A stretch of 64,000 nucleotides of DNA from Plectonema cf. radiosum LEGE 06105 (GTDB taxonomy: Bacteria > Cyanobacteriota > Cyanobacteriia > Cyanobacteriales > Nostocaceae): contig NZ_JADEWL010000001.1 of the NCBI RefSeq assembly GCF_015207665.1, forward strand, positions 94,019 through 158,018, written 5' to 3'. The position numbers were made by a program, and so were the translations under genes. Of this stretch, positions 19,201-27,664 are shown one piece after another (positions within the stretch are counted from its first letter, which is position 1; each line of letters starts with the position of its first letter). A model generated the notes under the pieces. The model saw nothing but the letters and a program-made list of their open reading frames with translations, was not told the DNA's origin and made no database searches.

Positions 19201-20893
19201 AGACCAACCCGGAAACAAGCAAATTATCGCCTATATTGTCCCAAATCATCAACCCTCAATCCAAAATCAACTAAGGGATTTCCTTAAACAAAAGTTACCC
19301 GATTACATGGTTCCTTCCATATTTGTGATGTTGGAGGAACTACCTTTAACTCCTAATGGTAAAGTAAACCGTCGCGCTCTCCCAAAAGCGTCTATTTCTC
19401 AATCAGATAATTTTGTTAATCCTCGGACTGATACAGAAAAAACTGTAGCCAAAATCTGGAGTAATATCTTAGGTGTCAAACAAATAAGCATTCACGACAA
19501 TTTCTTTGAATTGGGAGGACATTCCCTACGTGCTACTCAAGTAATTTCCCAGTTGCGGGAAACTTGGAAAATAGACTTACCTCTACGTTACTTGTTTGAA
19601 GAACCAACTACTGCCGGATTAGCAGAATTAATTGATAAAATTATCGCACAAGATAATTCTGCTAAAATCACCACAAATACAGAAGAAGATTTCCGTAAAG
19701 ATGCTGTCTTAGACCCAAATATTCGACCCCAAAAATTATCTTTTGATGGGAAAAGTCAGCCTCAAAATATCTTATTAACTGGAGCTACTGGATTTGTCGG
19801 AGCTTATTTAATCCATGAATTATTAGAAAAAACAGAAGCTAATATATATTGTCTTATCCGTTCTCAAAATCTCGAACAAGCTAGACAAAAGCTACAAAAT
19901 AAGTTGAAAATCTATGGTATTTGGGAAACAAATAAAAATACTAGAATTATTCCGATAGTGGGAGATTTATCGAAAAAACTTTTGGGTCTTTCTCCATCCC
20001 AATTTCACGATTTAGCAAATAAAATTGATATTATCTATCATAATGCTGCGTGGATAAATACAATTTATCCTTACTCTGTACTCAAACCCAGCAACGTTTT
20101 AGGAACTCAAGAAATTCTCAGATTAGCGAGCGAAATTAAACTCAAACCCGTACATTATATTTCCACCACCTCTGTTTTTTCAGCTATTGCTTATTCCCAA
20201 AACAATTGCATTTTAGAATCAGATCCATTAGATAAAACAGAAGGTCTTGAAAATGGATACTGTCAAAGTAAATGGGTAGCTGAAAAATTAGTCATGGAAG
20301 CACGAGATAGGGGACTTCCAGTTAGTATCTACAGATTAGCCAGAGTCACAGGACATAGCCAAACTGGCATTTGTAACACAGATGACTTGTTTTGTAGATT
20401 AATTAAAGGTTGTATACAAATGGGAATTGCACCCCAAATGGATGATGCTTTAGATAACTTGACACCTGTTGATTATGTAAGTAAGGCTATTGTCCATCTA
20501 TCACAACAAAAAGAATCTTTAGGGAAAGCATTTCACTTGCTTAATCCCCATCCTACCCCAATGAACGAACTGTTTAACTTGATTCCAACTTTAGGCTATC
20601 CTTTACAACAAGTTCCCTATCAACAGTGGTTAGAGCAACTGGTTAAAGAATCACAGTTAGATTCAGATAACGTTCTTAAACCATTGCTACCTGTATATTC
20701 TCAAAACACAACGGATTCAACACCAGAACCAGAATTTGATCTCACAAATACTCACCAAGGTTTAGTGGGTACAGATATTATATTTCCTTCTATGGAACTA
20801 CAACTACTAGAGACTTATTTTTCTTACTTTATCAAGAGTGGTTATTTAACTGCTCCATTATCAACTAATCAACTTACAGCACTTTGTAGGTAA
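16256..20893 (+). CDS. Nonribosomal peptide synthetase, TubC-C-A-PCP-thioester reductase (terminal module 3)
   Basis: The terminal synthetase is 1545 residues long. It has TubC_N docking (1-58), condensation with HHIVSDG at 208-214, adenylation with YTSGSTGKPKG, NAYGPTE and GKVNRR, and PCP with Ser near 1090 (ELGGHS). An NAD(P)H-dependent thioester reductase domain runs from about 1165 to the end. It shows LTGATGFVGAYL, an STTS segment and the GYCQSKW Y-x-x-x-K pair at 1335-1339. There is no thioesterase, so the chain should leave as an aldehyde, or as an alcohol after a second reduction. The manual pocket code is D-V-E-N-V-G-A-I-T-K, close to module 1 and suggestive of a basic residue (inference). 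The GTG start overlaps the previous stop. A palindrome (18259-18284) and a CCCTACT heptamer array (18998-19018) are translated in frame. Confidence 0.93.
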   Translation: MKNIEEFLLDLSCLDIKLWVEEGRLRCNAPKGTLTPEIRTHLSERKAEIISFLQQINLNSNSSFESISPVPRNQELPLSFAQQRLWFLYQLEGGNSTYNLPLTLEITGNLNIAALEQAIREILRRHEILRTHIVIVNDNPMQVIDPEIDFNLELIDLEDLPSASKFTTVKQLATKEGDKPFDLINSPLVRFHLWRLSEQSHVLVINMHHIVSDGWSMGIFMQELSAFYQAFTYGNATNISTVLPELSIQYADFAVWQQQYLQGEILEKQLNYWKQQLADAPPLLELPTDRPRPPVQSFRGGVVEFQLDSDLSAKLKILSQKSGATLFMTMLAAFVTLLERYSGQDDICIGSPVANRNRKEIESLLGFFVNTLVLRFQLGENPSFSDLLNQVKKVAADGQTHQDVPFEQVVEALQPERNLSYSPLFQVLFDLQYDSRSQLEFPGLTVTPLQTEIVTSKFDLSLVIEDTINGLRGWWEYSSDLFNVDTITRMTGHFQTLLAAIVENPQTPISILPILTQKEQHQLLVEWNSTKSDFAEDKCIHELFELQVKRNPETIALEFGCETLTYAQLNNRANQLADYLITLGVKPDVLVGLCVERSVEMIVGLLGILKAGGAYLPLDPNYPPERLAHMVDDSGVLVLLTQQKLINLINLLPESKAKVVCFDSDLIFTDGIYPVCTKVKPNNLAYIIYTSGSTGKPKGVMISHSCVVNHATSAIAEYGLTNCDRVLQFASFSFDVAAEEIFPTLLSGGTLVMRPREMFSSFADFSRFIEQKSLTVVNIPTPYWQEWVLEISQGKSVVPNNLRLLVTGSEQVIPERLALWQQLVGDRVMWVNAYGPTEATITATVYKPQSSSKHNYTNGVSIGRPIANTQIYILDKNLQPVPIGVPGELHIGGVGLASGYLNLPELTKQKFIPIPYSLLPTLCSRLYKTGDKARYLPDGNIEFLGRIDNQVKIRGFRIELGEIEALLAQHPLVRASAVIVREDQPGNKQIIAYIVPNHQPSIQNQLRDFLKQKLPDYMVPSIFVMLEELPLTPNGKVNRRALPKASISQSDNFVNPRTDTEKTVAKIWSNILGVKQISIHDNFFELGGHSLRATQVISQLRETWKIDLPLRYLFEEPTTAGLAELIDKIIAQDNSAKITTNTEEDFRKDAVLDPNIRPQKLSFDGKSQPQNILLTGATGFVGAYLIHELLEKTEANIYCLIRSQNLEQARQKLQNKLKIYGIWETNKNTRIIPIVGDLSKKLLGLSPSQFHDLANKIDIIYHNAAWINTIYPYSVLKPSNVLGTQEILRLASEIKLKPVHYISTTSVFSAIAYSQNNCILESDPLDKTEGLENGYCQSKWVAEKLVMEARDRGLPVSIYRLARVTGHSQTGICNTDDLFCRLIKGCIQMGIAPQMDDALDNLTPVDYVSKAIVHLSQQKESLGKAFHLLNPHPTPMNELFNLIPTLGYPLQQVPYQQWLEQLVKESQLDSDNVLKPLLPVYSQNTTDSTPEPEFDLTNTHQGLVGTDIIFPSMELQLLETYFSYFIKSGYLTAPLSTNQLTALCR
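18259..18284. repeat. Imperfect palindrome in frame inside NRPS module 3
   Basis: The arms TACAGACGGGATA and TATCCTGTCTGTA match except for one base. The position in the adenylation domain is equivalent to that of the palindrome in module 1, just before the YTSGSTG motif, but the sequence is a different subfamily (ACAGACGGG rather than GTAGAGACG). Confidence 0.85.
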
Positions 20894-21349
20894 ATTAAAT
20901 ATAATTCCTAGACTAAAACTCTTGTGGGATGGGCTTCGGTTGCCTCGTTCAAATATACTTTACTCAAATAAAATATGCTCTACCTTTTGTTGCAAGTAGG
21001 TTGATGGTGTGTGACGCTACAAACCTTATTACTACGTTCAAATTTAATCGTAGCGTCATATCCTTTACCCTTACATCGGAATGATAAAAAGTATGTGCAA
21101 AAAAACTCTGCGTTCCTCTCTCTTGAAAAGTTGCTCATGGGGGGAACCCCCAAGACCGCACTTTCCGCTGCGCTTACCTCCGCGTCACTTTGCGTTAAAA
21201 ATATATAATTCCGATACAAACGGATTTGATATCACACAACGGCAATAATGCCCGAAGTTAATCTACACCGCCTAAACCGGCTCCCCTACAAGGAAAATGT
21301 GACAATTGCGTAAGTCCTGTTTATTTACAACTAACAGCCAACAACTAAT
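20894..21349. repeat. Repeat-rich spacer between NRPS module 3 and MFS exporter genes
   Basis: About 450 bp without a credible gene. At 21004-21060 a GGTGTGTGACGCTA end and a TAGCGTCATA end face each other, like the ends of the element at 41043-41230. At 21131-21171 there is a segment containing CTTGAAAAGTTGCTCATGG, repeated in reverse orientation near 55062-55108. The spacer ends with ACAACTA-type units before the exporter ATG. Confidence 0.6.
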
Positions 21350-22708
21350 ATGATCGAAATTAGAGAAAAATCACCTACACAAGGAGTACTAACAGTTATC
21401 CAGGAAATGAGTATTTTTATACTTATTTGGTTTGGACAAATTGTTTCTGTAACAGGCTCTGGATTAACCAACTTTGCTCTAGATGTTTGGGTTTATCAAA
21501 AAACCGGGTCGGTGACTCAGTTCGCACTCTTGGTGCTATTTAATACTCTTCCTTTTATTCTGATTTCTCCCATAGCTGGAGTATTAGCCGACCGTTTCAG
21601 TCGCCGTTGGCTAATGATTATTAGTGATTTATGTGCGGGTTTGTGTACCTTAACCATAGCATTGTTATATATTAGCGGTCAGCTAGAAATTTGGCATATT
21701 TATATTGCGACTGCTGTTAGTAATGGTTTCCTGGGTATCCAATGGCCTACTTATAATGCTTCTGTCACCTTACTTGTACCAGAAAAACACCTTGCTCGTG
21801 CCAACGGTATGAACCAGTTAGCCGATGGTTTTGCTCGACTAACTGCCCCTATCCTCGCAGCTGCACTGTTAAGTATTATCCATCTCAAGGGCATTATTTT
21901 GATCGACTTTTCGACGATGCTCTTTGCTCAAATTTTCCTGCTAATACTTCCATTTCCAGAAATTAACAACAGTGAAACCATCCAAGACAGCGAAGAATCA
22001 GCAAAAATGTCATTCCTAGAGGAAGTTTCCCAAGGGTTTAGTTATTTGTACCAACGTCCTGGACTATTAGCAGTGCTGTTGTTTACCATCATTATTAACT
22101 ACCTTGTAGGAGTATTTGATGTTGTTGTCATACCCCTAGCGTTATCATTTAACTCAGTAGTCATTGCTGGTACAATCTTTTCTATCACTTGTTCTGGTAT
22201 TTTGGTGGGTGGTGTTGCTACTAGTATTTGGGGTAAGTGGCAAAGTTACATTCACACCATATTTATCAGCACTATCCTTGCGGGATTATTTATTTTAATT
22301 GCTGGTTTGCAACCTTCCCTATACTTGTTTACTGCTTTTGGGTTTCTCTTCTTCCTAACTGTACCCGTTATTAATAGTTCTACTTTCGCAATATTACAAA
22401 AGAAAGTTAGTGCCAATATACAGGGAAGAGTATTTGCTTTACAAGGAGCGATCGCAACTACCTGCTTGTCCCTTGGCTATGTCAGTGCTGGTTTTTTAAC
22501 CGACCATGTTTTTGAACCTTTAATGACATCCAATAGTCCTCTGGCTACTACTATCGGACAAATTATTGGTACTGGAACTGGTCGTGGTATAGGACTCCTA
22601 TTAATTATCATCGGATTTCTAGTAATTTTACTGACCTCAATTGCTTACCTTTACCCGAAGCTAAGACTCGTGGAACAGGAACTACCCGATGTTATTCCGA
22701 AAAATTAA
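21350..22708 (+). CDS. MFS transporter, probable exporter of the NRPS product
   Basis: This 452-residue membrane protein has about twelve hydrophobic segments and the major facilitator signature between segments 2 and 3 (GVLADRFSRRWLMI, around residues 78-91). It fits the enterobactin-exporter-like (EntS/MFS_3) branch of drug and siderophore efflux proteins. It follows the terminal NRPS gene on the same strand after a 456-bp repeat-filled spacer. No other obvious export or resistance gene is present, so export of the peptide product is the natural inference. The start ATG at 21350 lies just after an ACAACTAAT repeat and lacks a strong ribosome binding site. The substrate is not shown by the sequence itself. 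Confidence 0.87.
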   Translation: MIEIREKSPTQGVLTVIQEMSIFILIWFGQIVSVTGSGLTNFALDVWVYQKTGSVTQFALLVLFNTLPFILISPIAGVLADRFSRRWLMIISDLCAGLCTLTIALLYISGQLEIWHIYIATAVSNGFLGIQWPTYNASVTLLVPEKHLARANGMNQLADGFARLTAPILAAALLSIIHLKGIILIDFSTMLFAQIFLLILPFPEINNSETIQDSEESAKMSFLEEVSQGFSYLYQRPGLLAVLLFTIIINYLVGVFDVVVIPLALSFNSVVIAGTIFSITCSGILVGGVATSIWGKWQSYIHTIFISTILAGLFILIAGLQPSLYLFTAFGFLFFLTVPVINSSTFAILQKKVSANIQGRVFALQGAIATTCLSLGYVSAGFLTDHVFEPLMTSNSPLATTIGQIIGTGTGRGIGLLLIIIGFLVILLTSIAYLYPKLRLVEQELPDVIPKN

Positions 22709-22715
22709 TCAAATC

Positions 22716-22781
22716 AGAAGTCGGGTTTTGCTCGCAATTTGTAACCGTGTTACAGATACTTGTGCTAAAAACCCGACTTCT
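22716..22781. terminator. Hairpin element after MFS gene (AGAAGTCGGGTTTT family)
   Basis: The arms AGAAGTCGGGTTTT and AAAACCCGACTTCT are exact complements around a 38-base loop containing GTGTTACAGATA. It stands between convergent genes and could end transcription from both sides. Relatives lie at 41317-41379 and 54576-54637. Confidence 0.6.
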
Positions 22782-22817
22782 ATTAAAAATCTATTTCCCC
22801 GTCACGATTTTACAGTT

Positions 22818-24221
22818 CTACAACTGTTTTACTTCAGAAACTAACTTACCTACCATATCTTTAGCGCTACCAAAAAGCATCGAGGTTTTATCTTTATAGA
22901 ACAGGCTATTATCAACACCTGCAAAACCTTTACTCATACCGCGTTTAATTACAATCGTTTGTTTAGCGCGATCGACTTCTAAAATAGGCATACCATAAAT
23001 CGGACTATTTTTATCGCTTCTGGCGGCTGGATTGACTACATCATTTGCCCCAATAATTAAAGCAACATCAGTTTGTTCAAATTGGGGATTGACATCTTCC
23101 ATATCATAAAGTTGTTCGTAGGGAACATTTGCTTCAGCAAGCAACACATTCATATGTCCGGGCATTCTTCCAGCTACCGGATGAATGGCATACTTAACAT
23201 CTACACCCATCCGCTCCAATTGATCAGCCAATTCGCGAACACCGTGCTGTGCTTGAGCAACAGCCATTCCGTAACCGGGAACGATGACTACAGAACGAGC
23301 ATAACCGAGCATCATCGCACCTTCTTCGGGATCAATGCTGCGAACAACTTGATCGGTTGCACCACCAGTAGCACCAGCACCGCCACCACCATCTGTACCA
23401 AAGGCACTAAATAATACACTGAACAAAGAACGGTTCATAGCCTTACACATAATTTGCGTGAGGATTAAACCGCTCGCTCCTACCAAAGCGCCGGCGATAA
23501 TTAACATATTGTTCATCACCACAAAACCAGCAGCAGCCGCAGCCAAACCAGAAAGTGAGTTCAACAGCGAAATTACTACCGGCATATCCCCACCACCGAT
23601 AGGGATAACGAACAATACACCTAGCAGTAATGAAACTCCTACTACCCCTAAAAATACGGGTAAATTATAAGGATCTACAATTAAAAATCCACTACCGACA
23701 ATATAGGCAACCAACAGCAAAATATTAAAAGGCTGCTGTAAAGGATAAGTAATCGGCGTACCTTTGAGAATACCTTGCAGTTTAGCAAAGGCTACCGTAC
23801 TGCCCGTAAAGGTGATACCACCGATAAATACATCCAGCAGCATGGAAATATTTACATCCAAACCAATCGGTTGAGAAGTTTCCAATAGCCGCCAAAATTC
23901 TGCAACCGCTACCAAAGCAGAAGCAGAACCCCCCAAACCATTGAGTAAACCTACCATTTGGGGCATTTGAGTCATCTGTACCGTATAAGCAGCAACAGCC
24001 CCGATAGCGGAACCAATTGCTAAACCCAACAGAATCATTTGATAATTCAACACCTGCTGATTTAGGAGAGTCGCGGCGATCGCCAACAACATCCCTACAG
24101 CCGCAATCACATTACCGTTTCGTGCCGTAGCAGGTGAACCTAACTTTTTTAAACCCAGAATAAACAAAGATGCAGCAACTAAATAAGTTAACTGAATTCC
24201 AGTTGGCAGAAAATCGCTCAT
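22818..24221 (-). CDS. pntB: NAD(P) transhydrogenase subunit beta
   Basis: PntB carries the NADP(H)-binding domain III and a membrane domain of the proton-translocating transhydrogenase, which transfers hydride between NADH and NADP+. The N-terminal ~260 residues are strongly hydrophobic with several membrane spans. The C-terminal part has the NADP-binding elements GYGMAVAQAQ, HPVAGRMPGHMNVLLAEA and GANDVVNPAA. At 467 residues the length is normal. It is the last gene of a minus-strand operon pntA1-pntA2-pntB, the three-gene split typical of cyanobacteria. A 117-bp gap filled largely with heptamer repeats separates it from pntA2. Confidence 0.97.
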   Translation of the reverse strand: MSDFLPTGIQLTYLVAASLFILGLKKLGSPATARNGNVIAAVGMLLAIAATLLNQQVLNYQMILLGLAIGSAIGAVAAYTVQMTQMPQMVGLLNGLGGSASALVAVAEFWRLLETSQPIGLDVNISMLLDVFIGGITFTGSTVAFAKLQGILKGTPITYPLQQPFNILLLVAYIVGSGFLIVDPYNLPVFLGVVGVSLLLGVLFVIPIGGGDMPVVISLLNSLSGLAAAAAGFVVMNNMLIIAGALVGASGLILTQIMCKAMNRSLFSVLFSAFGTDGGGGAGATGGATDQVVRSIDPEEGAMMLGYARSVVIVPGYGMAVAQAQHGVRELADQLERMGVDVKYAIHPVAGRMPGHMNVLLAEANVPYEQLYDMEDVNPQFEQTDVALIIGANDVVNPAARSDKNSPIYGMPILEVDRAKQTIVIKRGMSKGFAGVDNSLFYKDKTSMLFGSAKDMVGKLVSEVKQL

Positions 24222-24283
24222 AATTTTGTTTGATAGTTGATAGTTGATGGTTGACAGTGGACAGTTCAGAGTTCATTACAACT

Positions 24284-24343
24284 AATTCTTAACTCCTAAC
24301 TCTTAACTCTTAACTCCTAACTCTTAACTCCTAACTCTTAACT
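24284..24343. repeat. Short tandem heptamer array inside the pnt operon
   Basis: Alternating AACTCCT and AACTCTT units are repeated about eight times. On the minus strand the array begins inside the last codons of pntA2 and supplies its TAA stop (24338-24340). Confidence 0.9.
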
Positions 24344-24625
24344 GGCTTTCTTCTTAAACATTTCCAACATTCTATCGGTGACGAGAAAACCACCAACAAC
24401 GTTAATCGTTGCGAGTATCACCGCAGTCAAACCAAGAATTACTGAGATATTGGATTCCTTTGCACCAGCAGCTACAATTGCCCCCAGTACTGCAATACCA
24501 GAAATTGCATTGGAACCAGACATCAAAGGTGTGTGTAAAGTTGGCGGTACTTTATTAATGACTTCAAATCCAATAAAAGAAGCCAAAACAAATACAAATA
24601 AAGCCGCAATTAATGCTTCTGTCAT
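24338..24625 (-). CDS. pntA2: NAD(P) transhydrogenase subunit alpha part 2 (membrane segment)
   Basis: This 95-residue hydrophobic protein corresponds to the C-terminal membrane part of PntA. Three hydrophobic segments can be seen (about 5-22, 36-55 and 61-82), with the loop VNKVPPTLHTPLMSGSNAISG that is conserved in PntA. It lies between pntA1 and pntB in the same orientation and forms part of the proton channel with PntB. The final codons run into the tandem repeat array, which provides the stop codon. The function is clear from sequence and context. Confidence 0.95.
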   Translation of the reverse strand: MTEALIAALFVFVLASFIGFEVINKVPPTLHTPLMSGSNAISGIAVLGAIVAAGAKESNISVILGLTAVILATINVVGGFLVTDRMLEMFKKKAS

Positions 24626-24755
24626 TTCAAAAAAACTCCCATAAAATCAGTGAACAGTTATCAGTAAACAGTTATCAGTATTACTAGTTCTTAGGCTGAG
24701 CGTGGGAACTAAGGTTTGGAGACTGAACTGCATCAATTATTGCAATTGCTCATTG

Positions 24756-25916
24756 TTAACTATTAACTGTTAAAGCTTGTAAAGCATCTTTTACTCTTTG
24801 ATTGCGAATTTCACCGTTATGGGTAACGCAAGCAGCGTCTACAATATCGTCGGTAAAATCAAGATGCAAAGCTTTATCTTTCACTAGTAAATTCATCAGT
24901 GAAACTAAATTTTTTGAATACAATTGACTAGCGTGAACTGGTACTGATGAAGGTAAGTTAATCGGACCAATAATTGTCACACCGTTTTTCACTACATTAC
25001 CACCAGGTTCGGTATAAGCTGCATTTCCACCTTGATTTGCTGCTAAATCGACAATTACTGCACCGGGTTTCATTTGGGCAATCATTTCTTCTGTTACTAA
25101 TCGAGGTGCTTTTCTACCCGGTACTTGAGCAGTTGTAATTACTACATCAGCATTTTTTACTCGCTCGGTAACGGCTTCTTGAGTACGCTTTTTGCTTTCT
25201 TCAGAAATTTCTTTAGCGTAACCCCCTGCGGTGGCTGTTTCTTCATCTAACTTAACTTCGACAAATTTTGCTCCCAAACTTTGCACTTCTTCTTTCACAG
25301 CGGGACGAATATCAAAAGCTTCTACCACCGCTCCCAAACGTCTTGCAGTTGCGATCGCCTGTAAACCAGCGACACCCGCGCCCATGACGAACACTTTCGC
25401 AGGAGCAATGGTACCGGCTGCTGTTGTCAACATCGGGAAATATTTTGGTAACGCTTCCGCAGCGATTAATACCGCTTTATAACCCGCAATGGAAGCTTGG
25501 GAAGATAAAGCATCCATACTTTGCGCTCTGGTGCTGCGGGGAATCATTTCTACGCTCAAAGCAGTTACTTTACGCTGTGCTAGTTGCTCAATCAGGGATG
25601 GATTTGCTAAAGGATTGAGAAACCCCATTAATACGCTTCCTTCCTTCAATAAATCAACTTCGGAACTGCCATCTTCTCGTTGTTGCGGAGGACTTACTTT
25701 GAGTAGGATATCTGCTTCACCCCACAAAGAAACAGTATCAGAAATAATTGTTGCTCCAGCTGTTTCGTAATCAGAATCGTTAAATAATGCTTTTTCACCA
25801 GCACCCGCTTCTATCCATACCTCGAAACCTTGTTTAACCAACTTTGAAACAACATCTGGAATTAATGCTACACGACGCTCGCTAGCTTCTATTTCCTTCG
25901 CAACTGCGATTCTCAT
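24756..25916 (-). CDS. pntA1: NAD(P) transhydrogenase subunit alpha part 1 (NAD-binding domain I)
   Basis: This is the soluble NAD(H)-binding part of the transhydrogenase, 386 residues long, related to alanine dehydrogenase. It opens with MRIAVAKEIEASERRVALIP. The Rossmann motif VMGAGVAGLQAIATARRLGA is near residues 182-201, and the mobile-loop region TAQVPGRKAPRLV follows at about 262. The sequence AGGYAKEIS is also conserved in PntA domain I. A good AGGAG ribosome binding site precedes the ATG at 25916. As first gene of the operon it is separated from pntA2 by about 130 bp containing short CAGTTATCAGT repeats. Confidence 0.96.
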   Translation of the reverse strand: MRIAVAKEIEASERRVALIPDVVSKLVKQGFEVWIEAGAGEKALFNDSDYETAGATIISDTVSLWGEADILLKVSPPQQREDGSSEVDLLKEGSVLMGFLNPLANPSLIEQLAQRKVTALSVEMIPRSTRAQSMDALSSQASIAGYKAVLIAAEALPKYFPMLTTAAGTIAPAKVFVMGAGVAGLQAIATARRLGAVVEAFDIRPAVKEEVQSLGAKFVEVKLDEETATAGGYAKEISEESKKRTQEAVTERVKNADVVITTAQVPGRKAPRLVTEEMIAQMKPGAVIVDLAANQGGNAAYTEPGGNVVKNGVTIIGPINLPSSVPVHASQLYSKNLVSLMNLLVKDKALHLDFTDDIVDAACVTHNGEIRNQRVKDALQALTVNS

Positions 25917-26803
25917 GAATTCTCCTAATTAATCGTTAGTTATTTTTTTAGAACAAGTGAAAATATCTTTGAGTAAGGCATAGCTAATATTAACAGTAGG
26001 CTTTGATCTGTAAAGCCGCTTAGTTAAAATTTTCGACCCTAGAAGACTGCTAACAAAACTAAATTATGGTTCATCCTAAGTCGATTTCCCAACTTTTCGA
26101 CCCGATTTTTCACTTTTTTTCGGGATTGAGCATGACTCGAAACCAATTTTACTTGCTTACATAATTAAATTGTCGTTCCTCATATTAATATCTATAAATT
26201 CGTCAAATTTTCATAATTCAATCATCATTGAATTTCACTTTTAGGTGCCTATAACTTTGAGGGTAATAACAAGCAAATAAGCAGCAAATTAATTCCATTA
26301 AATAAAACTTATCCTTTTGAAGATAGCGTAATTTAGTTGATGATTGTCCGATTTAATATTTCAAGTTTTTTAACAAAATACTTCATTATTGAAACAGTTC
26401 TATACATTTGTAAACACTATCAAATTTTGATTACATTCCATGAATCGAAAGCTTTAATTAATTTCCTGGCATGAAAAATTATGCATTTGGTAAAAGGGTC
26501 TAAATACTTATTTAGGACTTATTTAGGTATATAGCAATCCCAAATCATATATGAGAATTTAGATCCCTGACTTCTTCAAGAAGTCGGGGATCTGAACACT
26601 GTGTCAGCCTCATTAATAAGAATAATTATTTAGTACCTCAAAATAAACATTAATCCAGGGAAAATTTACATATTTATACGTATAAAGACACTTTTTGTAA
26701 GTAACTTACGTCCAAGATTTAGGATTCAGTAGTAAAGTTTTAGTTACGAGCGTTAAATTCGTATTGTCTTCATACACCAATTTCTGCCAGAGGAGTGATT
26801 ATT
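25917..26803. other. Long spacer between pntA1 and the DUF2808 gene
   Basis: About 0.9 kb of AT-rich sequence without a convincing gene. It must hold the two divergent promoters. The only clear structure is a 31-bp near-perfect hairpin at 26562-26592. No riboswitch or operator was recognised. Confidence 0.5.
26562..26592. repeat. Near-perfect palindrome (GACTTCTTCAAGAAGTC core)
   Basis: Fifteen-base arms around a single C, with one mismatch, begin with GATCCC and end with GGGATC. The core shares AGAAGTCGGG with the larger hairpins at 22716, 41317 and 54576. It is a candidate dispersed repeat rather than a terminator, since no gene ends here. Confidence 0.75.
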
Positions 26804-27331
26804 ATGCGACGTTTACTTTCTGCTGTAGCCGTAACTGGCTTTTTGCTTGCAGGAATGCCAGCAGCCATCACCTACGCCCAAGGTTTACCAGGATTAACTT
26901 TGTTTAGCGGTGTCAAGAGCGAAAATCAGTTATCATACCGATTAGACTTTGGCGGGCAAAGAAACGACTGGGATAGATACCGTTTAAGAGTTCCCGGCAA
27001 AAAATTAAATATGGCGGTTGAAAAGTTTGTCATTGCTTATCCAGATTACTACACTGGAGAATTTGATACCAAAAAAATAGAAATCCAAGTCGGAGGAAAG
27101 AAAGGAAAAACAGTTGCAGTTTCCGAAGTCAAATGGGATAAAGCAGGTAAAGTAATTGAAATTTATCCTAAAGAACCCATTCCGGCAGGAAAAAGCGTCG
27201 AGTTGATTTTATCAAACGTCGAAAACCCAGACTTTCCCGGAACCTTTTACTTCAACTTATTAGTTCAATCTCCTGGTGATAAAACAGCGTTAACTCGCTA
27301 TGTAGGAACTTGGATTATCGGTATTAATTAG
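26804..27331 (+). CDS. DUF2808 domain-containing secreted protein
   Basis: The 175-residue protein starts with an N-terminal signal peptide (MRRLLSAVAV, hydrophobic core, likely cut after AITYAQ). The rest matches the cyanobacterial DUF2808 family: FSGVKSENQLSYRLDFGG, ending in a beta-rich region with FPGTFYFNLLVQSPGD near the C-terminus. It should be exported to the periplasm or cell surface. The family function is unknown. The ATG at 26804 is preferred over the upstream GTG because AGAGGAG sits 8 bases before it. The stop codon coincides with the start of a heptamer repeat array. It stands alone between long non-coding stretches. Confidence 0.8.
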   Translation: MRRLLSAVAVTGFLLAGMPAAITYAQGLPGLTLFSGVKSENQLSYRLDFGGQRNDWDRYRLRVPGKKLNMAVEKFVIAYPDYYTGEFDTKKIEIQVGGKKGKTVAVSEVKWDKAGKVIEIYPKEPIPAGKSVELILSNVENPDFPGTFYFNLLVQSPGDKTALTRYVGTWIIGIN

Positions 27332-27404
27332 GAGTTAGGAGTTTTGAGTTTTGAGTTTTGAGTTTTGAGTTAGGAGTTTTGAGTTAGGAGTTTTGAGTTA
27401 AATT
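27329..27404. repeat. Short tandem repeat array after DUF2808 gene
   Basis: Units of TAGGAGT and TTTGAGT are repeated about ten times. The first unit overlaps the TAG stop of the DUF2808 gene. Confidence 0.85.
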
Positions 27405-27664
27405 GTCTTGCCGTTTCTCTATCTCCTTTTTCAGGCTTTGTTGGGTTGTGCCTCCGGCACACCTACGGTGAACATTATGTCCTAACGAAGACGCTGCGAA
27501 AACCGTTCTACCCAAACTAAAATTAATTATCTTTAATCGAGCGTATTGAGATGCGATCGCCCTCAAATCTAATCAATGGCGATCAAAAATTACTTGTAAA
27601 GTATCACACTCTGAAGCCAAAATGGGTATTACTGATTTTTTACCCTTGAGCTAAAAACTGCTGC

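Noticed and set aside
24284..24343. Regular repeats that could look like a CRISPR array
   Set aside because: The units are contiguous heptamers without spacers, and no cas gene is present; the same applies to the other arrays, such as 52461-52575 and 56554-56755.
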